Source: CAYNWK01 sp964400875 (lineage in GTDB: Bacteria > Chloroflexota > Anaerolineae > Anaerolineales > UBA4823). From it: a stretch of DNA of 6,763 nt. Positions 1 to 5,459 of this stretch are shown piece after piece. The DNA lies in NCBI GenBank assembly GCA_964400875.1, contig CAYNWK010000211.1:1-6763 (forward strand), given 5' to 3'. Below the pieces are notes generated by a model. It ran no database searches, was not told where the DNA came from, and worked only from the letters and a program-made list of their open reading frames with translations. The translations under genes and the position numbers were made by a program. Position 1 is the stretch's first letter; every line of letters begins with the position of its first letter.

Positions 1-494
1 AGCTTGTCGGCGTGGTCTTCCATCTCCACCAGCCGCAGTAGCTGCATGGCGCGCTCCCGCCGTTCCCACACCCGGTACAGGTTGCAGAAGTCCATCGGCA
101 GCATCACGTTTTCGGCCAGCGAGAGCATCGGCAGCAGTTGGAAGAACTGAAATACAATGCCCACATGGCGACCGCGCCAGCCAGCCATCTGGTTCTCGCT
201 CATGGCGTGCACAGCCGTGCCCCCAACGTACACCTCGCCAGAGGTCGGCCGGTCGATGCCGGTGACCATGTTGAGCAGGGTGCTCTTACCGCTCCCCGAT
301 TTTCCGATAATCGCTACGAACTCGCCCGGCTGGATAGCCGCGTCGATGCCCTTGAGCACGGTCACATCCACCGCGGCGGTCGAGAAGGTCTTGACTACCT
401 GGCGTAGATCGATCAGGGCGCTTTTGCCGTTGCCGCCAGGCGCGGCGGCGGTCTGGACGGGCTTCGGCTTGCGTTTCAAAAAGTTTACGGTCAT
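1..494 (-). CDS. ABC transporter ATP-binding protein, MacB/LolD type (3' end outside window)
   Basis: This is the nucleotide-binding subunit of an ABC exporter, expected to hydrolyse ATP on the cytoplasmic face beside an FtsX/MacB-type permease that is not in the window. Reading the minus strand from the ATG at 494 gives 164 open residues to the window edge. Visible motifs are Walker A GKSGSGKST (residues 64-72), the Q-loop VFQFFQLLP with Q116, and the family segments PTSGEV and LAENV. The signature, Walker B and H-loop lie beyond the edge. Residues 1-25 form a basic, Pro/Ala-rich leader before the ABC core begins near ALIDLRQV. The start is supported by an AGGAGG five bases upstream. The protein is clearly paralogous to the ATPase at 4622-5455 but diverged, so it probably serves a different permease encoded further left. 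Family assignment is firm; the substrate is unknown. Confidence 0.95.
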   Translation of the reverse strand, partial: MTVNFLKRKPKPVQTAAAPGGNGKSALIDLRQVVKTFSTAAVDVTVLKGIDAAIQPGEFVAIIGKSGSGKSTLLNMVTGIDRPTSGEVYVGGTAVHAMSENQMAGWRGRHVGIVFQFFQLLPMLSLAENVMLPMDFCNLYRVWERRERAMQLLRLVEMEDHADK

Positions 495-499
495 AACCG

Positions 500-505
500 C
501 CTCCT
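500..505 (-). promoter_or_regulatory. Shine-Dalgarno for the minus-strand ABC ATPase
   Basis: The minus strand reads AGGAGG, separated by five bases from the ATG at 494. This is a full match to the consensus and fixes the start. It contrasts with the divergent permease gene at 959, which has no such site. Confidence 0.85.
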
Positions 506-599
506 GAAGAGCGGAGCTCTGCGGTCGGGTGTTCGGTTGAGTGAGAAAGGGGTGGGGAGGTTCCTCGGCAGACGGGGTCCTATTTTCTGGATTGTTCAA

Positions 600-628
600 T
601 TTATAGCGAACTTTGGCGGTCCTGGCTA
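600..628 (-). promoter_or_regulatory. Candidate sigma70-type promoter for the minus-strand ATPase
   Basis: On the minus strand, TAGCCA (623-628, 4 of 6 to TTGACA) is followed after 17 bases by TATAAA (600-605, 5 of 6 to TATAAT). Transcription would start near 592, giving a leader of roughly 100 bases. Spacing and the -10 box are good and the -35 is weak. This is a consensus match only. Confidence 0.4.
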
Positions 629-691
629 GTGATAAGTGTCCTTATTTTGTAGAATTGCATTCATTAATACGGTGAAATCGCCTTAAAGTCG

Positions 692-762
692 CGCCTGTTC
701 TCCCGCCTGAGATTAAAAAAGCAGCTTGTTGAAGAGACGGCGCGTTTTATAACGAACAGGCG
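692..762. repeat. 9-base inverted repeat spanning a possible plus-strand promoter
   Basis: CGCCTGTTC at 692-700 is exactly reverse-complemented by GAACAGGCG at 754-762, with 53 bases between. The interval holds TTGTTG (726-731) and TATAAC (748-753) spaced by 16 bases, a possible plus-strand promoter with a good -10 and poor -35. The right arm directly follows that -10 box. The arms could be two binding sites for one regulator, or a chance pairing. A related but not identical string, GCGCCTGGTTC, occurs at 810-820. Confidence 0.3.
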
Positions 763-835
763 TTACGCAGTTCGCCACCGGAAAGTCTCGTAGCGAAGAA
801 AGTGTACAAGCGCCTGGTTCCGGCAGGTGGTAAAC

Positions 836-863
836 TTGACTTTTGTGAAAGATCCCGCATAAC
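836..863 (+). promoter_or_regulatory. Candidate promoter for the export operon
   Basis: TTGACT (836-841, 5 of 6 to the -35 consensus) is followed after 16 bases by CATAAC (858-863, 4 of 6 to TATAAT, lacking the final T). Transcription would start near 870 and leave a leader of about 90 bases containing the AT-rich palindromes next to the permease start. The -35 is the best in the region and the -10 is mediocre. An alternative -10-like TATATT at 934-939 has no recognisable -35. Confidence 0.35.
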
Positions 864-912
864 GGGTCGTGGACGAACGCGGATGGAGGCTGGGTTCGTA
901 AGATCTGTGGTA

Positions 913-957
913 ATATTTAGGCTAGACTAAAAATATATTTTAATTTGGTTAACCAAA
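913..957. promoter_or_regulatory. Palindrome cluster, probable operator region of the export operon
   Basis: Three dyads occur in 45 bases. Positions 913-934 form an imperfect palindrome built round TTTAG-N6-CTAAA (916-931; 9 of 11 pairs match). AAAATATATTTT at 930-941 is perfect but low in complexity. TTTGGTTAACCAAA at 944-957 is a perfect 14-base palindrome ending one base before the permease start codon at 959. It occupies the place where a Shine-Dalgarno would be. A protein dimer bound here would block transcription or initiation; as RNA it could fold as a five-pair stem with a UUAA loop. I do not recognise the half-site as that of a particular regulator family. Confidence 0.5.
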
Positions 958-958
958 G

Positions 959-3202
959 ATGATCATCTTCAAGAACCTGCTACGACACAAGGGGCGCACC
1001 CTGCTGACCGTGATCGGGATCAGCGTGGGCGTGGCCGCGGTGATCGCGCTGGGGGCGCTGGCCGACGGGCTGAAGTCGGGCTACGACTCGATTCTGACGG
1101 GCAGCAAGGCCGACCTGGTGCTCAGCCAGCCGGACTCGCTGGATGTCTCGTTGAGCTCGGTGGACGATACGATCGGCCCCGAACTGGCGGCCATGTCCGA
1201 GGTCAGCGCGGTCAGCAGCATGCTGCAGGGCTTCGTGCAGGTGGAGAACAACCCGTACTTCTTCGTGTACGGCTACCCGGCGGACAGCTTCGCGCTGGGA
1301 CGCTTCCAGATCGTGGAGGGCGTGGGGCTGGACGACCGCGAGGCGGAGCGGGCGCGGGGCAAACCGCTGATCCTGGGGTCGGCGGCGTCCGAGGCGCTGA
1401 AGAAAGACCTGGGCGACACGGTGCGCATCTTTGACAGCGTGTTCCGGGTGGTGGGCATCTACGAGACCGGCGACACGCTAGAGGACAACGGCGCGGTGAT
1501 CCCGGTAGAGGAGGCCCAGATCGTGCTGGGCAAACCCCGCCAGGTGAGCCTGTATTACCTGCAGCTGAAGGACCCGGCGCTGCGCGAGCGGGTGGAACGC
1601 CGGGTGGAACGGCGCTGGCCGGACCTGGAACTGAGCAGTACGGAGGACTACGCCGACAAGCAGCTCATGGGCAATGCGATCGAGGCTTACGTGTGGGGCA
1701 TCGCTGGGCTGGCGATCATCATCGGCGGGATAGGGATGATGAACGCGCAGCTGATGGCCGTGATGGAGCGCACCCGCGAGATCGGCGTGCTGCGGGCGCT
1801 GGGCTGGCGGCGCAGGCAGATCCTGCTGATGATCCTGGGCGAGTCGCTGGTAGTGGGCTTGCTGGGCGGGGTCTTGGGCATCGCGGCCGGCTGGCTGGCG
1901 CTGACCACGTTCTCGGATTACGCCGGTTTCTTTGGAGCCTCCACGGCCAATATCAGCCCGGCCCTGCTGGAGCAGGCTTTCATCATGGTGCTCATCTTGG
2001 GTCTGATCGGCGGGCTCTACCCGGCGTGGCGGGCGGCGAAGCTACAGCCGGTGGAAGCGCTGCGCTACGAAGGCGGCGCCTCCGGACAGCACGTGCGGCG
2101 GCTGCCGCTGGGCGGGATGGCGATCCAGGGCCTGTGGCAGCGCACGGCGCGCACGCTGCTGACCCTGGGCGTGATCGGCATCACCGTTGGCGGGATCATG
2201 GCGCTGGAAGCCCTGATCGGCGGAATGGGCGACGTGATCGGCGGGTTGAGCGCCGATGCCGAGGTCATGGTGCGTCAGGCCGGGGTGGCGGACACCTCGC
2301 TGAGCGCCATCGACGAACGCTCCGGCGACCGGATCGGCGTGCTGCCGGGGGTAAGCGCGGTCAGCGGCCTATCGTTCTCGGGGACGATCCTGCCCGATTC
2401 GGGGACGATCTTCATCGTGTTCGGCTATAACCCCAACGAATTCGCCATCCACCAGTTCAACGTGGTGGCAGGCAAGCCGCTGAGCGGGAACCATCAAATC
2501 ATGCTGGGGCGCTCGCTGGCGGATTCTTTGAAGGTTTCGGTGGGCGACACCTTCGAAGTGACGGGCAGCCGCTATAAAGTGGTAGGCATTTACGAAGCCG
2601 GGGGAGGCTTCGACGAGATGGGCGGGGTGATCACACTGCGCGACGCGCAGATCCTGACCGGGCGGCCGCGCAAGGTGAGCATGTACCTGGTCAAAGTGGC
2701 CAACCCGCTGCAAGCACCGGAGGTGGTCCAGACGATCAACGAGCGCATACAGGACGCCCACGCCAGCCTGGCGGGCGACTTCGCCGAGGAGATGCCCGAC
2801 ATGCAGGCGATGGATGGGATCATGGCGGCGATCTCGATCCTGGCGATCGGCGTGGGCAGCGTGGGGGTAATGAACACCATGCTGATGGCCGTGCTGGAGC
2901 GCACCCGCGAGATCGGGGTGCTGCGGGCGCTGGGCTGGCGCCGGCGGCGAGTGTTAATGCTGATCCTGGAAGAAGGCCTGCTGCTGGGGCTGTTCGGCGG
3001 CGCGCTGGGCATGGTGGTGGCTTTTGGGCTGGCCTTCTCGCTCAGCCTGGTGCCGCAATACGGCAGCCTCCTCGAACCGCAGTGGACGCTGCCCATCTTC
3101 CTGCGGGCTTTCACCCTGGCGCTGTCTTTGGGTTTATTGGGCGGGCTGTACCCGGCTTACCGCGCCACGCGCTTGCAGCCGGTGGAAGCGATCCGTTACG
3201 AA
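959..3202 (+). repeat. Internal head-to-tail duplication of the permease module
   Basis: Residues 1-371 (959-2071) and 386-748 (2114-3202) are homologous over their full length. The matches include RTLLT at 13 and 398, GDT(V/F) and VVGIYE in the outer domains, the 14-residue coupling helix and GGLYPA(W/Y)RA(A/T). The two outer domains are strongly diverged. The DNA of the coupling-helix segment (1751-1809 against 2882-2940) differs at only 2 of 59 positions, and similarity drops sharply just after it. Confidence 0.9.
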
Positions 3203-3205
3203 TGA
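959..3205 (+). CDS. ABC transporter permease, two fused MacB/FtsX-type modules
   Basis: This is the membrane subunit of a mechanotransmission-type (type VII) ABC exporter. It has two complete modules in one chain, each with TM1, a large extracytoplasmic MacB_PCD-like domain and three further TMs. Module 1: TM1 about 14-36, outer domain 37-242, TM2 245-267, TM3 293-316, TM4 341-357. A short linker covers 372-385. Module 2: TM1 398-420, outer domain 421-622, TM2 623-645, TM3 666-692, TM4 717-732. The coupling segment ERTREIGVLRALGW occurs at 270-283 and 647-660, and both modules end in LQPVEA(L/I)RYE. The chain therefore has about eight TMs, without the two extra helices typical of ten-TM BceB/YbbP relatives. 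ATG 959 is the first possible start because an in-frame TAA lies at 950-952. No Shine-Dalgarno precedes it. The gene ends in tandem in-frame stops TGA-TAG. Confidence 0.95.
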   Translation: MIIFKNLLRHKGRTLLTVIGISVGVAAVIALGALADGLKSGYDSILTGSKADLVLSQPDSLDVSLSSVDDTIGPELAAMSEVSAVSSMLQGFVQVENNPYFFVYGYPADSFALGRFQIVEGVGLDDREAERARGKPLILGSAASEALKKDLGDTVRIFDSVFRVVGIYETGDTLEDNGAVIPVEEAQIVLGKPRQVSLYYLQLKDPALRERVERRVERRWPDLELSSTEDYADKQLMGNAIEAYVWGIAGLAIIIGGIGMMNAQLMAVMERTREIGVLRALGWRRRQILLMILGESLVVGLLGGVLGIAAGWLALTTFSDYAGFFGASTANISPALLEQAFIMVLILGLIGGLYPAWRAAKLQPVEALRYEGGASGQHVRRLPLGGMAIQGLWQRTARTLLTLGVIGITVGGIMALEALIGGMGDVIGGLSADAEVMVRQAGVADTSLSAIDERSGDRIGVLPGVSAVSGLSFSGTILPDSGTIFIVFGYNPNEFAIHQFNVVAGKPLSGNHQIMLGRSLADSLKVSVGDTFEVTGSRYKVVGIYEAGGGFDEMGGVITLRDAQILTGRPRKVSMYLVKVANPLQAPEVVQTINERIQDAHASLAGDFAEEMPDMQAMDGIMAAISILAIGVGSVGVMNTMLMAVLERTREIGVLRALGWRRRRVLMLILEEGLLLGLFGGALGMVVAFGLAFSLSLVPQYGSLLEPQWTLPIFLRAFTLALSLGLLGGLYPAYRATRLQPVEAIRYE

Positions 3206-3209
3206 TAGG

Positions 3210-3244
3210 AGCGCAGGCGCGGAACAGCGTTCTCGACCTGCGCT
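3210..3244 (+). other. Hairpin between permease and adaptor genes
   Basis: AGCGCAGG (3210-3217) pairs perfectly with CCTGCGCT (3237-3244). Inside, 3218-3219 can pair with 3234-3235, and GGAAC/GTTCT (3221-3225 with 3229-3233, one G-U) closes on an AGC triloop. It lies just after the permease stop and 23 bases before the adaptor start. It is followed by AAACGAAG rather than a T-run, so it is not a classical terminator. A role in mRNA stability or in setting the ratio of permease to adaptor is inferred. Confidence 0.6.
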
Positions 3245-3254
3245 AAACGAAGCT

Positions 3255-3258
3255 GGAG
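3255..3258 (+). promoter_or_regulatory. Shine-Dalgarno for the adaptor lipoprotein
   Basis: GGAG lies nine bases before ATG 3268. It supports this start, which also places a complete lipoprotein signal peptide at the N-terminus. Confidence 0.65.
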
Positions 3259-3267
3259 TACACGACG

Positions 3268-4596
3268 ATGAGAAACACACGAGCACTTTTGATGATTTTG
3301 ATCTTGAGCCTGATAGTTCTGAGCGCCTGCAGCGGCGCCCAGGAAGCCACGCCGACCCCGGATGGAAGCGCTGACGAGGCGTTCAACCCGGTGATCAGCG
3401 CCACCGGGCGGGTGGTGCCGGTTGATTGGACGGCGCTGAGCCTGCCCACCGCCGGTGTAGTGGAACAGGTGCTGGTGAGCGATAACCAGGCGGTCTCCGC
3501 GGGCGACGCGCTGGTGCGCCTGCAGGGCAAAGAACAGCTGCAGGCCGCGGTGACCGCGGCCCAGGTGGAGCTGACCAGCGCAGAGCAGGCCCTGCAAACG
3601 CTCTCGGAGGACGTGGACCTGCTGGCTGCCCAGGCGCTGGGTGAGCTGGAAAACGCTCAGCAAGCCCTGGAAGATCTGCAAACCCCCGAGATCCAGGAGG
3701 CTTTGGCGCTGCAGCAACTGGCGGAGGCGCAGAAAGCCGTGGACACCGCAGACCGGCACTTACGCATTTTGAGCTCCATCGCCGACCAGGCGGACATCGA
3801 CGCGGCCAAGGCGCAGGTTGTGCTGGCGAAAGACGTGCTGGACGATGCGCGCGAGGATTACGAAAAGTATGCGGATAAACCAGAGGACAACCTGACCCGG
3901 GCCAACCTGCTGGCGCGCTTTTCCGCGGCCCAGCAGAGCTACGACGCGGCGGTGCGCAAGCTGAACGCCCTGCAGGGTACCGCCAACGAGGTGGATATCG
4001 CCGTAGCCGAAGCCGACCTGGCCGCGGCCAAGGCGCAGCTGATCCGCGCCGAGCGCGAGTGGGCGCGGGTACAGGACGGCCCCAGCGAGGCCGAGGTCGC
4101 CCGCCTGGAGGCGGAGATCGCCGCCGCCGAGCGGGACTACGCCAATCTCCAGAACGGTCCCGACCCCGACGAGGTGGCGCTGGCCGAGGCCCGCCTGGCG
4201 AACGCCCAGGCGCAGCTGGACGCGGCCGAAGCGGCGTTGGATGACCTGGAGCTGCGCGCCCCTTTCAACGGGCGGGTGAGCCAGATCTCGATCCACGCCA
4301 GCGAGTGGGTCAACCCGGGCCAGACGGTCCTGCTGCTGGCTGATATGAGCAAGCTGCAGGTCGAGACCACCGACCTGAACGAGATCGACGTCGCCCGGCT
4401 GAACCTCGGCGACATCGCCACAATCACGTTCGACGCGCTGCCGGAGGCGGCGATCGAGGGGACGGTGGTGCAGATTTCACCCAAGTCCGCCGAGGGTTCG
4501 GGGGTCAACTTCCCGGTTACGCTGGAGCTCAGCGAGCTCCCCCCAGAGCTGCTCTGGGGGATGACCGCCTTCGTGGACGTGGAGTTGGACCGCTGA
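3268..4596 (+). CDS. HlyD/MacA-type periplasmic adaptor lipoprotein
   Basis: This is the membrane-fusion (adaptor) subunit of the export system, expected to be anchored by lipid on the outer face of the cytoplasmic membrane. Residues 1-20 are a lipoprotein signal peptide with lipobox LSAC, so Cys21 should be lipidated. A Thr/Pro-containing linker (ATPTP) follows. Residues 42-87 are the first half of a lipoyl-like domain (ATGRV, AGVVEQVLV, VSAGDALV). Residues about 88-328 are a long Ala/Glu/Gln-rich coiled-coil region interrupted by glycine-bearing breaks at 237-240, 271-272 and 297-300. The second lipoyl half starts at LRAPFNGRV (329-337) and is followed by a beta-barrel-type domain ending in WGMTAFVDVELDR. 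It sits 62 bases after the permease and 25 before the ATPase, the tripartite set seen in MacAB and YknWXYZ, though with the permease gene first. The substrate is unknown. Confidence 0.93.
   Translation: MRNTRALLMILILSLIVLSACSGAQEATPTPDGSADEAFNPVISATGRVVPVDWTALSLPTAGVVEQVLVSDNQAVSAGDALVRLQGKEQLQAAVTAAQVELTSAEQALQTLSEDVDLLAAQALGELENAQQALEDLQTPEIQEALALQQLAEAQKAVDTADRHLRILSSIADQADIDAAKAQVVLAKDVLDDAREDYEKYADKPEDNLTRANLLARFSAAQQSYDAAVRKLNALQGTANEVDIAVAEADLAAAKAQLIRAEREWARVQDGPSEAEVARLEAEIAAAERDYANLQNGPDPDEVALAEARLANAQAQLDAAEAALDDLELRAPFNGRVSQISIHASEWVNPGQTVLLLADMSKLQVETTDLNEIDVARLNLGDIATITFDALPEAAIEGTVVQISPKSAEGSGVNFPVTLELSELPPELLWGMTAFVDVELDR
4525..4560 (+). other. Strong double hairpin inside the 3' end of the adaptor gene
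   Basis: GAGCTC (4525-4530) pairs with GAGCTC (4534-4539) over an AGC loop. Immediately after, 4540-4560 is a 21-base palindrome about T4550 with ten matching pairs, CCCCAGAGC against GCTCTGGGG plus an outer C-G. As RNA this gives a nine-pair, GC-rich stem with a three-base loop. It encodes the family-conserved LPPELLWG stretch, 34 bases before the stop codon and 61 bases before the ATPase start. No T-run follows. It may affect translation or RNA processing of the downstream gene, or be an accident of GC-rich codons. Confidence 0.6.
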
Positions 4597-4609
4597 GCGG
4601 ACGGTTTAC

Positions 4610-4614
4610 AGGAG
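4610..4614 (+). promoter_or_regulatory. Shine-Dalgarno for the operon ATPase
   Basis: AGGAG lies seven bases before ATG 4622, a near-ideal spacing that decides the start of the ATPase gene. Confidence 0.8.
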
Positions 4615-4621
4615 TATTGGT

Positions 4622-5455
4622 ATGAGCGACAAACCTTATCTGGTAGAGACCCGCAATTTGACCCGTATTTACGGCGATGGGGAGGCGATCCACGCCCTGG
4701 ACGAGGTCAACTTGCAGATCGCGGCCGGCGAGCTGGTCACGGTGATGGGGCCGAGCGGCAGCGGTAAGAGCACGCTGCTCAATATGATCGGCGCGCTCGA
4801 CGTACCCACCTCGGGCCAGGTGCTGATCGAGGGCCGCGACCTGGTCGAAATCCGCAACAAGGACGAGTTCCGGGCCAAAACGGTGGGGTTCATCTTTCAG
4901 CTGCACAACCTGATCCCCACGCTGACGGCGCGGGAAAACGTGGAAGTGCCGATGATGGGGCACGCCTCGCTGAGCGCACGGCGCAAGCGCTCCAAGGAGC
5001 TGCTCGAGATCGTCGAGCTGGGCGACCGCATGAACCACCTGCCCAACCAGCTCTCCGGCGGGCAGCGCCAGCGTGTCGCGGTGGCTCGGGCGCTGGCCAA
5101 CAACCCGCCCCTGGTGCTGGCCGACGAGCCGACCGGCAGCCTGGACACCTCCGCCGGACAGGCGCTGCTGGAGCTGCTGCGCGATCTCAACCGCAGCCAG
5201 GGCACGACCTTCATCCTGGTAACCCACGACCCGGCGGTGGCGCGGCGCACCAACCGGGTGCTGGTGATGGCCGACGGGCGCATCGTGCGCGAGGACCTGA
5301 TCGGCTCGCCGCTGGAGGAGGACCTGAAGATGTGGCTGCACTCAGGGTTGGGCCAGCGCATCGCCCAGGGCGAGGACGGGCAGCTGGCCGACCTGGCGCT
5401 GTCCGAGGGGGAGCTGCAGGCGGTGCGGAGTCTGCTGGAGCAGGCGCAGGAGTGA
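4622..5455 (+). CDS. ABC transporter ATP-binding protein, MacB/LolD family
   Basis: This is the ATPase of the export operon; two copies should bind the two coupling helices of the double permease. All motifs are intact: Walker A GPSGSGKST (43-51), Q-loop Q93 in FIFQLHNLIP, signature LSGGQRQRVAVARAL (144-158), Walker B LVLADEP with catalytic E169, D-loop SLD (173-175) and switch His202 in LVTHD. The ABC core is complete by about residue 225 (DGRIVRED). A further 50-odd residues form an acidic, probably helical tail (SPLEEDLKMW then LSEGELQAVRSLLEQ) that is longer than in LolD-like proteins of about 220-235 residues. It follows the adaptor gene by 25 bases, as expected for co-transcription, and is the last gene of the operon, four bases from the convergent cyclase stop. 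Confidence 0.96.
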   Translation: MSDKPYLVETRNLTRIYGDGEAIHALDEVNLQIAAGELVTVMGPSGSGKSTLLNMIGALDVPTSGQVLIEGRDLVEIRNKDEFRAKTVGFIFQLHNLIPTLTARENVEVPMMGHASLSARRKRSKELLEIVELGDRMNHLPNQLSGGQRQRVAVARALANNPPLVLADEPTGSLDTSAGQALLELLRDLNRSQGTTFILVTHDPAVARRTNRVLVMADGRIVREDLIGSPLEEDLKMWLHSGLGQRIAQGEDGQLADLALSEGELQAVRSLLEQAQE

Positions 5456-5459
5456 GAGC

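Larger units (their letters stand above)
495..958. other. Divergent intergenic region, no gene found
   Basis: This 464-base stretch separates the 5' ends of the leftward ATPase and the rightward permease. It is visibly more AT-rich than the flanking genes, most strongly at 587-670, 711-720 and 910-958. No convincing coding region was found. The only short frame near the operon (ATG 883 to TAA 930, 15 codons) lacks a ribosome binding site. What can be supported is a minus-strand promoter candidate, weaker plus-strand candidates, a 9-base inverted repeat (692-700 with 754-762) and a cluster of palindromes from 913 to 967. Both transcription units are probably controlled from here, possibly with a long leader for the export operon. 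Confidence 0.8.

Noticed and set aside
775..830. Possible stem between CCACCGGAA (775-783) and TTCCGGCAGGTGG (818-830)
   Set aside because: Pairing needs a four-base bulge and a loop of over 30 bases. It is too weak to call as a structured RNA.
883..930. Fifteen-codon frame (ATG to TAA) ending 28 bases before the permease start, a possible leader peptide
   Set aside because: No ribosome binding site, no run of a particular amino acid and no attenuator-like structure after it. A frame this short is expected by chance.
1693..2430. Long plus-strand frame of 245 codons inside the permease gene
   Set aside because: It is a +1/+2 frame shadow in GC-rich DNA: Arg/Gly/Ala/Asp-rich with no domain, fully inside a well-supported gene.
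4529..5341. Minus-strand frame of 270 codons opposite the operon ATPase
   Set aside because: The real ATPase reads on the plus strand with every ABC motif. The antisense product is His/Gln/Arg-rich with no recognisable fold.
5432..5443. Inverted repeat CTGCT-GG-AGCAG near the convergent stops, considered as a bidirectional terminator
   Set aside because: The stem is only five pairs, lies inside the ATPase coding region and has no T-run on either strand.
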